A stretch of DNA of 64,000 nucleotides. It comes from Echinarachnius parma. Its lineage: Eukaryota; Echinodermata; Echinoidea; Clypeasteroida; Echinarachniidae. A program made the translations under genes and the position numbers. This document shows, in pieces, positions 22,076 through 34,716 of the stretch; positions within the stretch are counted from its first letter, which is position 1, and each line of letters begins with the position of its first letter. The notes below the pieces were generated by a model. That model was not told the origin of the DNA. It worked only from the letters and a program-made list of their open reading frames with translations, and did not search any database. The stretch spans positions 1-64,000 of the forward strand of contig JBAMJV010003005.1 of NCBI GenBank assembly GCA_037951105.1. The letters run 5' to 3'.

Positions 22076-22947
22076 TATAGTCATAGACATTAAGTAATGT
22101 CTGAATTTAGTGGAAATAAGATACTTTTTTAGGTTCTCAGGGCTTGACTTAATGCAGTGGCCCTGGTTTCAATGGCCACAAGAAATGCTGGCAGATCCCC
22201 TGAAATCGTAAAAGGTGTTTCGACGGGCTACTATAAATTCAAACATGATGATCATTATAATGATGTTGAAATAAAATTGATGCAAATTATGGTCACCATA
22301 AGATCCAATGAGCCACCTGAAACTTGAGGTGGCCATGCAGTCCACCAGAAGAAAAAAAAGAAAAAAAAAAAATGTTAAGGCAAGCCCTGGTTCTATTCCC
22401 TAAAGGTTTGTATTTAAAAATGAACATAGATTATTTTTTACTTCCATTACCCCCAAATTATGCAATACCACATAGATAGGTTTTAAAAACAACTAGATGC
22501 ACACAGCATGTGAAAGTAGTGTGGAGAACTTGATGTAGAATTGTATTAAGACACAGCATAGCACAGAACTATAAAGAAGTCAATCAATGGCATGGAAAAT
22601 GAAATAATTGTAAATACACAACAATGTTACGTTTGGAAATGGGAGATTAATATAAACTGAATGTCTCAAATTCATTCATACGTGTTTATTTAAATGTGTA
22701 ACATATTTATGAGTATGGATTGACATATATTTGATGAAACTATTCTTTGTGCTATTGGTGTGCTTATTAGCTTTTAAAAGAATTAATACATTTTACACGT
22801 GAAACCACAATCAATAGTCTAGTAAGGGTTAAAGAAAATCTTTTCTTCTCACTGTAAAAAACAAAGTCAGAAATGGCATGACTTTTTTATGAGATTCAAC
22901 CCTATTTGATTGCTGCATGTGTTGGTTTGTTGTACTAAAAATACAAA

Positions 22948-23384
22948 TATGTGACCGTACACCACAAAACATCTGTTAAATCGCTGTAGTAGTTTCTCTA
23001 TTATTAAATGAAATACTCAAATTTTGTTAAAAATATGAGGTTCAGGATTTTAGTATTTCCTGAATGTGGGTATGGTACTCTTCTTTCTGGGAAATTTTTT
23101 CCGTCAGAAATCATGTTTAAATATGCCTTTTCATCAAATAAAAATGATCAGATTACAGCGCTTGAATAGACACGATCTCTTAAGCAGCCCGTTTCTCCTA
23201 TATTTTAAAATTGCTTCAGCCATGTTCCAAATATTTGGCGCTCATGTTGAGAGGGTTTGCTTAGCCCAAATATGACAAATGATATACCATTTTAAAGGTA
23301 ATGACTTATACTTTAATGTCATGTGAAAATCAGAAAAATAATGTTTCCCGTCTTATTGGTCGTTTTGTGGTGTAAGGTCACATA
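22948..23384. mobile_element. MITE family A, copy 1
   Basis: The 437-bp element has ends TATGTGACCGTACACCACAA and GTTTTGTGGTGTAAGGTCAC+ATA, inverted repeats of about 25 bp. The second copy at 33593-34032 has the same interior. It is non-coding; an open frame at 23066 is spurious. Confidence 0.88.
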
Positions 23385-23599
23385 ATACAGAATATATTTG
23401 CAAAGCAACTCAATTAAATGTAAATATATTCAACTGCAAGTGCTATTCGTGTCAATCATAGTGTAACGTGCTAAAGGATCATTTAAACGATACAAATGTA
23501 TTGCATTATTATTTTAGACAATACCTTGGATAGTACCTTGGATTTGGGCTTATAAAGTTTATAAACTTATTTTCAGAATAGTAGTAGTAGTTCTGGGGG

Positions 23600-23738
23600 T
23601 GTTGCAAAAAGAGTTGCAATTAATCGTGCAGTTTTGATTGATTGCAAGTCAGAAAATATGCGTATTTGAGCCAATCAGATTTGCGCATTTAGGCACATTT
23701 TCTGATTCGAGATTAATTGCAACTCATTATGCAACTGG
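23600..23738. mobile_element. Foldback MITE (GAGTTGCAATTAATC arms)
   Basis: GAGTTGCAATTAATC at 23611 is inverted at 23711 (GATTAATTGCAACTC). The interior has AGCCAATCAGATTTGCGCAT, shared in type with the element at 54617. Confidence 0.75.
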
Positions 23739-25759
23739 AGATCTGTACTTTTATTGTTCTACACTGAGACAAAGTCTTTTTACGTGCTTGCTTTTCATGT
23801 GTTATTCAAACAAAAACAATGTTACTTTCGATAACCAATATTATGTTCACCCTATGCTTCCCTATTTTTATAAATATATGTTATGCAATTCATAAGTCCA
23901 TCATACTATAATTTATTCTTATATTTATCACCAGATCCAAATTCTTTCTCAAGCTTTACAAAGGCTATTTTATGATTATTGATTATCAATCCACTTCAAA
24001 TTTGAACCTTGTTTAATTTTCTGTAATCAATTTCTTTAATAGTTGTCCTTTATGCTGCCTTTACACGTTAAATATCATTTTTTTTGTCACTTATATTCAG
24101 CATTTAATTTAAAAGGTATTCTTTCATTCACCACCAAATCAACTTATTAGTTGAATACCTCACAAAGTCTTATTGTACAGCTTGAGCTTTTCATTCTTAT
24201 CCAACGATGTGTCAAATTTTATCATATTTATCAAAAATTGGATCTTGTATAATTTCAAACAATCAGCATATTTATCTTATTTAATGATTTTCTATTCAAT
24301 ATTGAATGATTTCCACTGGGTTTCATTTCTATTTACCTTATTTAATGATTTTTCTATTCAATATTGAATGCTTTTTACTGGCAGGTTTGACTGTATATGT
24401 TATGTGGATACAGACAACAATTTTTACATTTGTATGATTTTCACCAAGAGTTCTGATTTTAAACATGGTATTTTGATATTCATATTTTATGCAAAATTCA
24501 AGGATTGTAACTTTCTATTCACTTAAGAATTCAAAATCTACCAAAACGTTTAACGTTTTTGATATTTGCTGCATTAAGTTAACCAAGACTGAAGTACATA
24601 CGTATGCATGCTTCCCGGTGGTATTTTGGTATTATTAATGGATGTAAGGTATTTATTGGTTTAAATTTATAAGGATTGTAACTTCCCATCAATAATTTAT
24701 AAGAAATACTTGTTCACCATTCTAGAAAGTTTGCGGTAACCGTTTGCAACATATTTTGTATTGGCTGTTGAACTGTACGTGTATATGACAGTGAGGCTCA
24801 TATGAACATGAAGTAACGTGAAAGTGCATGTATGGGACTGTGCTCTCGCTTAAATGCTAATGATGGACCCTCCGTAAGGAGTGTCTTGAATGCATCGTTA
24901 TCACCATGTTCACTTCTTTTACCCATTTTTGTTTATTTATGCAACTATATATTTTACCTCATTTATATTAAGAGAAATGCTACTTGAAATATGAAAAAAA
25001 GAAAACATCTTGAATGTAACCGCCATCTTCCAACGTATTGACGCACTGATTCATTGGATAATCTCTGTATATATTTTTTGTCTTGTTTTTGTGAAAACAT
25101 TTATCGTTGTATAAAAATGTTGCATGGTTCTGTATTATTCAGATTAAATCTAAAACAAAAACAAAAAAAACTTTTTACTATTATATGCATGAAATGTGCA
25201 TGCATAGAAATCAAGAAATTTAATTTCTTTAGTATAACTGCATTCAGATTGTAAACGTAGAGGTATAGAAAGCTAGTAACTAGAACACGTATTAAGTAAT
25301 TATTTCTAGGTTTATAGGGTAAGGGTTTGTTTATTGCATAGCTTGTAAAAGATACAGTAGGAATGTTATGTCATTACTAGTAGCTAAATATTGTAAATAT
25401 TGTAGACAAAAAGACTTGTGGTATTGTGAAGTACATGTTATAGCTCATTCGATAGGGCACACATTGGCGATTCTGGCTATCACATTTAGGCTAAAAACGC
25501 CTGTAAAGATACTACCAGGGCTGATATTCAATTAGATACTTAAATTAAGTAATACATTTACTTGGCATTTTCTAGGCTGAGAACTCAACTTTTTTTAACT
25601 TTTACTTTACTTTTTCAGTAAAACAAAATCTAAATGTAATATTTGAAGACATTATGACATCAAAAATTGTGTAAGATTTTCAGTTGATGAATTAATAAAA
25701 TCTCAATTACTTACTAAAGGTAAATTTTGACTTAAGTATGGAATTGAATACCGGCCATA
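23739..25759. other. Intergenic, no feature recognised
   Basis: AT-rich DNA. The only structure noted is a short direct duplication of about 75 bp at 24275-24375 (TTCTATTCAATATTGAATG twice). No gene was seen. Confidence 0.5.
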
Positions 25760-25920
25760 GGGCCCCGTTTCGTAATACTTTCCCATTGGTTGTAAATGTA
25801 TCATTCTTGTAACTGCCATGTCAACAGTCAATTGACATGAAACACTATACATGTAGCTGTTGCCATAGGAGTTAATTGGACATTTACAACAGTTGGAAAT
25901 ATTTGTCGAAACAGGGCCCT
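25760..25920. mobile_element. Foldback MITE (GGGCCCCGTTTCG ends)
   Basis: The left end GGGCCCCGTTTCG is matched by CGAAACAGGGCCC at the right, with inner inverted matches. It belongs with the element at 27373-27505, which shares the GTCAACAG and AGCTGTTGCCAT inner blocks. Confidence 0.75.
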
Positions 25921-26884
25921 CAACTTAGGGTGGTACATGAGTACATAAGTAGCTTGAAACTGTGGCGAAATAGACAGACCTGACCATTTTTGCCGCAGGT
26001 AGGTAATAGAAAGAAATTTAAAATTGTGGGAAATTACATGAAAAAGCCAGATCTGGGCATTTTCGCAGGTAGGAAATAGCATTTATGTAAACTGTTAGTC
26101 AAAGTGCCAAAAAGTTTACATTATATGCTGCATGAGGTAGTCTGCAGAGCTCAAAATTGGCACAGGCCTGCTGGCCCAGCCAAGTCATCAAAACTTGAGC
26201 TTCGGGGCCACTGAATTTCTCTACTGCCAAAGTTTACTTGCCCGACTGCAGCTGGGCAATGTTAATTAACAAATGTTTAAAATGTTTTTCTTTGCTGAAC
26301 ATTAACAAAAAATAATTAATTTTGAACCACGAAAATGTTGAAAATTACGATTGTGCTCAACTCAACATGCCCAGTGTGAAAAGGAACTAGGGTGTATCAT
26401 ACTGTACATATACATTTGCTGTATGTTTTACTGACTCTACATGGAAATAACACACTTGATTGATGTGCTTTACATGTTGCTGTTTTTGTTTGTTGAAACA
26501 TTTTATATAAAGCTGAGACATTTATGTTGGATCTAATATGGTAGGATGATGTAGTGTATACTCTATAATATACCCACTGATTTGTCAAAACCTTGCGCCA
26601 ACTGAATTCACCTTGTTGTATATCAGGGCCTACGCAAAGTAAGAAATAACACTATGAAGATGTAAATCTGACCCGCTCTGTCGGTTTGAGTTGTGTAATA
26701 CATTCATCAATTAATCACATTAGATTTTTAATTTAAAATTTTGTAATCTGTAAGGGCTGAAATGTTCAGATTTAAAGAAAGATGAAATACAAAAGTATTG
26801 AATTCTGCAAAGTTGAAATTTTGACCCTAAGAGTGATTCTTCTACAAATTTTGAAGTATAACCAGTGAAATAGTTTCTACAGAA

Positions 26885-27055
26885 GCCACTTGGCAGGAAT
26901 GCTCCCCAGGGAGTGGAAATGGTGCACACTATGTGTGCTGGTTTGCATTGTATCCTATGACGGGGGTAATAATATCATTGTAAAGCGCTTAGAGATGATT
27001 ATCAATCATATTAGGCGCTATATAAATCAAGTATTTTTATTATTATTACTACTGT
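26885..27055 (+). repeat. SINE-like repeat, copy 2
   Basis: Same family as 21880-22075: GAATGCTCCCCAGGGAGTGG, TATCCTATGACGGGGGTAAT and ATTAGGCGCTATATAAATC, with an ATT tail. Confidence 0.65.
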
Positions 27056-27372
27056 TTGTGCTTTACTCACTGATGACCTGTTGCGACAGTCAACACACCA
27101 ACTCATTCTGTCAGATTGGGTCACAAATGTCATTGAAGCTTTTATATGAATGTGTATTAAACTACTAGCTGCTGTATCATTTTGCTTGCCTCCTTGTTTT
27201 GAAAGTCAAAGAAAACTAATAAACATGATCCTGGTATTTAAAATCATGAAATGGAACTTTTGTCAGTTTGACTTTGTGATGTAGTTTGAATTTGTACATA
27301 TATATGTTTTCAATGAGCCTTATATCAAAATTTTGGCTGAGTGAGGTGTATGGAAAATGTGTGACATTGCCA

Positions 27373-27505
27373 TGTTTCATAAAACACTTGCAATTGTTAT
27401 AAGTGTCCAATTATTGTAACTATTAGGTCAACAGCCAATCAGCATGGAGCATTTCAGCTGTTGCCATGGTAGTTCCAATAATTGCAAGTGTTTTATGAAA
27501 CGGGG
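27373..27505. mobile_element. Foldback MITE, relative of 25760-25920
   Basis: The arms GTTTCATAAAACACTTGCAA and TTGCAAGTGTTTTATGAAAC are perfect inverted repeats. The centre carries GGTCAACAGCCAATCAGCAT. Confidence 0.85.
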
Positions 27506-27575
27506 CAAGCAATACCCGGTGGTGTCACTTCATATTGGCTGTGTATACATAGAGTGGTGAAGTGTGATGTCATAA

Positions 27576-27947
27576 ATGATGTCATAAACATTTTTTTTAG
27601 AATTTTCAAATTTGGACTTCATTTTCAGAAAGAGCATAACAAATAATGTCCAAATACCAAAAATCAAAGGAATAGGTTACGTATTGGCCGAGATATGCCC
27701 ATCCGAATGAGTTTTTTGGTCAATGGGCAATCAGTGTTATAGTGCACTGGTTCCTAAATTTAGGAACCAGTGCATTATAACACTGATTGCCCATTGAAGT
27801 AAAATTCATTCGGATGGGCATATCTCAGCCAATACGTAACCTACATGTATTCCTTTGATTTTCGGTATTTGGACATTATTTGTTATGCTCTTTCTGAAAA
27901 TGAAGTCCAAATTTGAAAATTCGAAAAAAGTGTTTTTATGACGTCAT
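27576..27947. mobile_element. 372-bp near-perfect hairpin element
   Basis: Two arms of about 185 bp are almost exact reverse complements, with essentially no loop. The centre is the palindrome at 27747-27770 (GGTTCCTAAATTTAGGAACC core). Outer ends are ATGATGTCATAAACA and TGTTTTTATGACGTCAT. Arms include CATTCGGATGGGCATATCTC and its partner. No coding frame was seen. Confidence 0.92.
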
Positions 27948-28250
27948 GGCTTCTGTACTCAATGGCCCGTATTCACAAAGGAAGTCTGTGACGAACCGGG
28001 GTTTGTTCAGTCTAAGGTTTGTACAATCCTCGGACTGAGGACAGACCTCCATTCCGTTTCAGAAACGAAAGATTTCACAAACCTTCAATTCCACAGTCCG
28101 CGGTTCGTGAATCTAGTCTTAACCTGCAGACCCTTTGATATTATTTTTACAGACCACGGTTAAATGTAAATAATGGAAAAAACAGTTGATCTGAGCAATT
28201 TCAGTACAATCTGGAGATGTTACTGAGCATTCTGATAAATAATATTAATT

Positions 28251-28303
28251 ATTCATCTCTAAAATCAACTTTGTAAATGTATTTGCATGAATCGAGTCGA
28301 ATA
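28251..28303. repeat. 53-bp segment identical to 31930-31982
   Basis: The segment beginning ATTCATCTCTAAAATCAACT and ending ATGAATCGAGTCGAATA occurs identically, in the same orientation, 3.7 kb downstream. Flanks differ. Nature unknown. Confidence 0.8.
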
Positions 28304-28839
28304 AAACCAGCGCGCCGTCACAGAAGTGTTACACGTGTCCCACGTACTTACAATTGTGTTATACTTGTGAACCACACAACTACGTCACTGCGTTATCTCC
28401 ATAACGGTTTTTTGTTCCCTCCGCCGATCCTTGTCCAAACTTCACGTAGATGGATAGTATACAACATTTACTAATATGTCAAAACAAACAAGTGTAAACT
28501 AAATAAGGAAAAGAAGGACTATGTGATGTGATCAAGACAGATTTATTTATTAATATCTGATCTGCGCCACATTTGTTGACGTTGATTTATCCACTTTCTC
28601 TTGGATCCTTTCTCAACAAGTTTGCTTGTTTTGAATTAAGATTTGATTATGACCCATTTCTTTAGTATTTGAAGAAAATTATTTACAAGTGAATATTACT
28701 CACTATTCACTGGAAGTTGCTTGTTATATCTGTTTCTTTTCTTCATAACAAAACCATATTTTTGTTTTCATTTCCTCTGGAATGTTTCACGATTTAACAT
28801 ACAGAATTACTTAATACACAATCATAATACGCAAACACA

Positions 28840-29192
28840 CACACACACTCATATATATATATATATATACGCAAATACACACTCATACACACGTAAGCAC
28901 AAACATTAATACACACATACACGCACACACGCAAACAACTGTGGAAATAAATTCAAATTTAATTAATTGGACTCACTTATCTGGTATAACCTACTTTGTG
29001 AATTTTTGTTTGTGTATTTTCTTAGGGATAAGTTGTGTTTTTGCTTTTAATGAGTTTATTACATTACTTAGTGTTAGTGTATTTTTTTAATACCATGCAA
29101 CAGACATAAATGCACGGACACAATCATGCAAACACACACACACACGTAAATACAAACACGTTTATACAAATACACGCACACATACACACCAT

Positions 29193-29223
<31 letters not shown>

Positions 29224-29280
29224 TAAATACAAACATTTATAAAAAATATACATGCATGCACACACACACAAACACCTCAA
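28840..29280. repeat. CA/AC microsatellites in two blocks
   Basis: Blocks at about 28840-28940 (including an AT run) and 29120-29280 consist of (AC)n with CATA/CGCA variants. The open frames here are low-complexity artefacts. Confidence 0.9.
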
Positions 29281-31010
29281 AAAGGGACAGTAAGACACAT
29301 ACATATATTTATTTTAGTTGATATCTATTTTTAAATATTTTATTATGCATTTAGTAGGTCGGTAGATATTTGATTAAATATTCTTTCCTTTAGAGCTTTA
29401 TAGGGGTTCTGGAAGGCTGTATAGCTCTATTAGCAAAAAGAAAATCTAGAAATACACACAAATGGATGAAGAAAATTCAAATAATCATGCATATTATAGT
29501 TTTATTACATGAACATTCTCTGTGACTTCACTTATTTTATACAATAACCACTATACAAACACCTTTTCTTGACAAGTAAATGATACAAAACTCAACACAA
29601 TATAGGTTATTATATTTACAAATCTTAAATATTGTGATCCCTTTTTAATTTAATCTAGAACATTAAATTGCAAATACTGTCAAAGGGGCATCAAACACCC
29701 TAGCACAAAAAGAAAGCCCACCCCCCCCCCCCCCCCCCCCACCCCCAAGTAACCCCTCATGATTTTAAAGCAAAATATTGTTTCAAATGCAGTCAGGCAA
29801 AAACTATAATAGTAGAAAGGAAAAACATGTGTAAAAATATAAGATAACATTATTACCTCATGAACATAAAGACAAATGTTTTTTTCTTTCTTCAGAACTG
29901 TTGTTCATTTACAATTTAGACATTTAAAATTGTACTATTATACAATCTAAACAAATGCATTGAATCACATGTTCCATAACAAAAAAATAAGTTTTAAACA
30001 GCATTTTTCAAAAACCATAATCAATGCATTTGATATGCATGTGATATTTCACAACAATGAAGACATGAATATCTCTGATTATATCCAAATGTACTTCATA
30101 GCTGTACATGCATAACTATTTTTTTTAAATTGTCAACTACTTCTTGATTTTTGTATGATACATAATTGTTAAGGGAATTTACTTTTTGTTCTGTTTAGTA
30201 TAATTGATAAATATAAAGATTTAAATATAATCTATTCATATTCAAAGCTCAAATTATGCACAATACAAATAGAATCACAACTTGTTTACCTCAAAGAAAT
30301 ATACTTTTTAAATTTTGTTTTTAATGCTGTGGAATTTGACATGAACATGTTGTCATTATTCATAGATAAAACATAACACTCGAATTGGATTGTTACATAA
30401 TTCAGATCATGAGCTAAATGTTCAATGCAAGTTTTTTTTTTGCACACAGTAAGCAAGTATGTAAGTACATGTACAAACAAAAAAATTGTATCAGCACAAT
30501 TAATCACAGTCAATCAGTAGTCTATGAAATATATACAATGCAAATAATAATTCATATTATGTGAAATCTTAAATGATATCCACCATTTACTTCACAATGA
30601 ACTGTGTTCTTGAAAGCCTACAGAGTTCATAATTACCAAAATGGTAATAAAACATCCACGGTTAAGTTACAGGGTGGTTTTGATTAAAAAAGCAGCTGTT
30701 AACACGAGAGAGCGCCCTCAAAACACCTCACATTCAACCACTTTTTTATCAACAATTTGTGGGGTGAGAGTAAGAAGGATGTGAAGTCGAGTTTTGGCTA
30801 AATCGAGATACACATACCACCTTGCATGTTCTCATTTCTTGAAATATTAATTAAATATAAAAGAGAACAATTATCTCTGATGAACTAAACTGACTCAACG
30901 ACCTTCTCTTTATCAACCAACAAAGTGTGAATGTGATGTTTGGTTAAAATGATTATTCAATAAAGAGATCAAGAGAAACAAATTTAAAACCATGTTGGCA
31001 GATTTTCAAA
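29281..31010. other. Intergenic, no feature recognised
   Basis: AT-rich DNA with a poly-C tract at 29719-29745. No gene, tRNA or clear repeat was seen. Confidence 0.5.
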
Positions 31011-31021
31011 AATTTGATTCT

Positions 31022-31170
31022 GACGTTATGAGATCGTGCTCGAGATGGTTATCGAGATCGTGCTCCTGAGAAAGTTGATCGAACTTCGTACGCCGCACAG
31101 GGTGATCGAGATCGTGCTCGAGATGGTTATCGAGATCGTGATCATGCCTCAGAGCAGGAATAGTTATTAC
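31022..31170 (+). other. Short Arg/Asp-repeat reading frame
   Basis: Repeats of CGAGATCGTGCTCGAGATGG give a frame reading RDRARDGYRDRAPEKVDRT and again DRDRARDGYRDRDHASEQE, followed by a stop at about 31163. The composition (RD/RS-like) resembles low-complexity tails of RNA-binding proteins. The surrounding sequence shows no exon structure, so this may be a minisatellite or a processed fragment. Confidence 0.3.
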
Positions 31171-32180
31171 TACCTGCTAATGAGTTATTAACTGACTTGT
31201 TGCCAGCGTTAATGTCACATTGCTGGAAAAACCTGCTTGAAGAACTTAAATATCGTATTCTTCATATATACCTTCACATACTTGTTGCGGAAAACTACTG
31301 GGACATTTGGACAACATATCTCCTCCATGAACGGCCTGTTTCATAGAAACGAGCGAGCCACAACACATTTTTGAGGCGCGGAACCTCCTTGCATCTCCCT
31401 TTTTTTGTGGGCAGTGTTAAGAGTGTTAGCTAGGGCATCTGTGGTTCACCTTCAGAGCGAAAAAATGGCATCATGGAGAGAATGTATACCTGCAAAATCG
31501 AAAGGGATTAAGAGAGAGGGGAGGGGTGGGGGGGGGGGGGGGAAGAGAAAAATATAAATAATTACAATAAAACCTTTTGGGGGTGAATACTATAGAGGAT
31601 ACACTGGATGTTTTGTACACAAAATCAGCAATGATATCTTGTGTCACTTGTACAAAAATATGAGGAACACTTTACAGCAAAACTAATCAAGTTGAATTTA
31701 GATATTAGAAACATTTGTGAACTAAAATTCAAAACACATTAGCTTATATACAGAAATTACAAACAAAAATATGCAGTGCAACTTTTCTACAATGAACATT
31801 CCTTGAATGTTACAGATTGTCCAAAGTATAACAAGGAATAAGGATTAAGGAAAGATAACAAATACATGTTTTCATATAAAGAATTAGTATACCTACCCTC
31901 TACCTCCAAGCAGCAAATCTATATAAATGATTCATCTCTAAAATCAACTTTGTAAATGTATTTGCATGAATCGAGTCGAATATCACTGACCGTAAGTCCG
32001 TAAGACCGTAATAATGGCGGCCTCCAGTGTTCGCATGAATAGTGGTAAACCCGATAGAGTTTTCACATATTTCTCCCAAAGCAGAAATCTGAGTCAGAGT
32101 TATGTAATACAAAGGCATATTACGATGTATCAAGTAGGATTAACTCTATTCTTGAGTTGCATTGCTCTTTAAGGACTTAC

Positions 32181-32310
32181 AGGGGTTGATTTCCATCATG
32201 GTTCCTGCTGGTCTTGCAACAGCTTCTGCCATCCGTTTTTGACTCGCCAAACAGATGACCGTGCCATTTGAGCCTCATCAACATGTTTCCTCTAGAATAG
32301 TACTGATTCC
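32181..32310 (-). CDS. Candidate isolated exon on the minus strand, unknown protein
   Basis: On the - strand a strong polypyrimidine tract and acceptor (TTTCTTTCTTTCAG) are followed by 130 bp and a consensus donor (CCCCT|GTAAGT). All three frames were read. One is open across the segment (NQYYSRGNMLMRLKWHGH...); another has WRVKNGWQKLLQDQQEP. No family recognised. A second - strand donor-like site with similar sequence occurs near 31895 and 33505 (GGGTAGGTA). Confidence 0.25.
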
Positions 32311-32979
32311 CTGAAAGAAAGAAAAATGAAAAGAAAATAAACAGATAAGCACACTGAAATTCAAGAGAATATATAGTCCCATTGTATGTTATCCTTGAAA
32401 AGTGCAAACCACTGCATGATGAAATGGGGAATAATAAGAAGAAAACAATCACTCATGCCCAGCAGTTGATAAATTGTATGAAATAGAGAGTTGATTAAAA
32501 TATAATTGTTAATTGCATTCTCAACCAAGACAGTAGAGTGTAGACATAGTGACGTACCCTGGTATACATGTCTAAACTTTAACATTTGTTAACGTATGTC
32601 ACGGAAAAAGATCAACAAAATAAAGAATATATAATTACATGTAGTCAGTTTAAGCGATGTTTGGGTATTTTGCTTGGTAAACGCTCACACATTAGTACTT
32701 ATGCGCGGGTCATTTAGCTAGTGCAGATCACATAGGGGTCATGCATACCGATCTGGCACTCCGAGAAATCTGTGTACGAACTTACTCACCGGCCGAAAGT
32801 ACGTATGTACCCATTAAACCTCCATCCCTCAGTTTAATCAGTTTTAGGTCTATACCTCCACGAAAAAGAGATCTCAAGACATAATTTTTTCAGGCATGCT
32901 ATTAAATGACATTTCCTTTCATATAAGTTAATAACCTCACAACTTTTAAATTTTGGCTTGCAAAAGAGGATCTATCCCT

Positions 32980-33375
32980 TTAAAGGGATCTAGTAACTTT
33001 GTTGAGATGTGCAAAAACTGATGAATGGTTGATGCAATGTATATTGTTGTTATCTCATATGTCCACAGGGTATTGTGTGAAAATTTCAAGTCAAATGGAC
33101 AATGTATGGCTAAGTAATGAGCGAAAATGCAAAGTGATATTGGGTGATATTCACCAACTCACTGCATTCACTTTGTACAGGGATGAAAATCTCGCCCGGA
33201 GATTTTCTTATCTGAATACTTCAATCATACATATCTTTGTAATGAAAGGGAAATTTGAAAAACCGAAAGCTGTCCCATGATTTTATTGTTAATACGAATA
33301 CAACAAGGTATAAAGGAACCACTAGAATGAAAATTTTATTTTGAGGATTTGGACAATGTTACTAAGTCCCTTTAA
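32980..33375. mobile_element. TTAA-flanked MITE, family B, copy 2
   Basis: Same ends (TTAAAGGGATCTAGTAAC, GTTACTAAGTCCCTTTAA) and interior as 18462-18835, in the same orientation. TTAA lies on both sides. The open frame across it is spurious. Confidence 0.85.
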
Positions 33376-33592
33376 TGTACATTGTTATTTCATTAACAAA
33401 TGAACATTCCTAAAGTTTTAAAAGAAATACATATTTCCATCAAAAAAGAAACTTCATGATTAAGGTGAAAAAAAGAATTGCAAATGAAGAATGTAGACTA
33501 CCTACCCTCTTCTATCTCCAAGCATCCACTCTTGTCCACCTGCCCTGGCTTCAAGGCGGTCAATACATGCAGTGCACTCCCAGAGTAGATCA

Positions 33593-34032
33593 TATGTGAC
33601 CTTACACCACAAAACGACCGTTATGTCGCTGTGGTAGTTTTTCTTTTAGAAGCTAAAATAGTCAAATTTTGTTCAAAATATGAGATTTAGGATTTTGGTA
33701 TTTCCTGAATAAGCATATCTTAATCTACCTTCTGAGAAATTTTGAGCGTCAGAAATCATGTTAAAATATTATTTTTTAATTTAATAAATGTGATATTATT
33801 ACAGCCCATGAATAGACACAGATCTTTTAAATGGTCCGTTTCTCCCTTATTTAAAAAAATGCACCAGCCATATTCCAAATCTTTGGCATTCATTTTGAAA
33901 GGGTTCGCTTAGTCCAATTATGACAAATTATATACCATCTTAAAGGTAATTGCTTCTATTTTAATGTTATATGAATATCAGCAAAATCAGTTTTCGCGAC
34001 TTATTGGTCGTTTTGTGGTGTAAGGTCACATA
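33593..34032. mobile_element. MITE family A, copy 2
   Basis: The 440-bp copy has ends TATGTGACCTTACACCACAA and TTGTGGTGTAAGGTCACATA, better matched to each other than in copy 1. Confidence 0.88.
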
Positions 34033-34716
34033 TGGTGCTTCTTTGTACCTTCCATGAGTGTGTACTGTAAAACTATACTGCGCTGTGATGAGTGTACGTT
34101 GCATGGACAGCATTTCCCTAGCAACCTGTCAACATGTAAACGTGATATGATTTTATTGATCTATTGATAAATGTATTTTCACCCATCAAGATGTTGATTA
34201 CTGTTATGTATCATAACATGTACATAGCTCATATTATTTGTTCATTCCAAGATTGTTCCAAGATTGTTCTTACAGTATACCAATATTGCAGATCTATCTT
34301 AGGAAAAGATGATCTTAACCCGTTCCTTACGAGTTTATGAAATCCCCATAGACTTTGTACACAACCCAGTCGGTTCCCATGGTCAACTGATTAGATCAGC
34401 TTTCAGAATACCTCAGGCTCCCCAGAGCCCAAAGCCCAAGTCCATTTTTACCCTAAAATACATTTCAAGGGCGCCCTCATTGAACAATTATTTACATGCA
34501 CTGTAAAGCTGCATTGTAAATACCTTTCTTTTTTTGTGAGAGTTTACTCTTTCAAATAGGCATATAAAAACATAATTCTTGGGTCCATATAATGTCCTGT
34601 TTTATGTGGAATGCCAACATGCATGAGAGCATATTATGCTGTCCATGCAATGTACACTCATCACATCACAGCACAGTATAGTAATCAGTACACACTCACT
34701 TAGCACTAGCAGTAGC

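Noticed and set aside
32980-33280. Open frame at 32999-33280
   Set aside because: Lies entirely within MITE family B copy 2.
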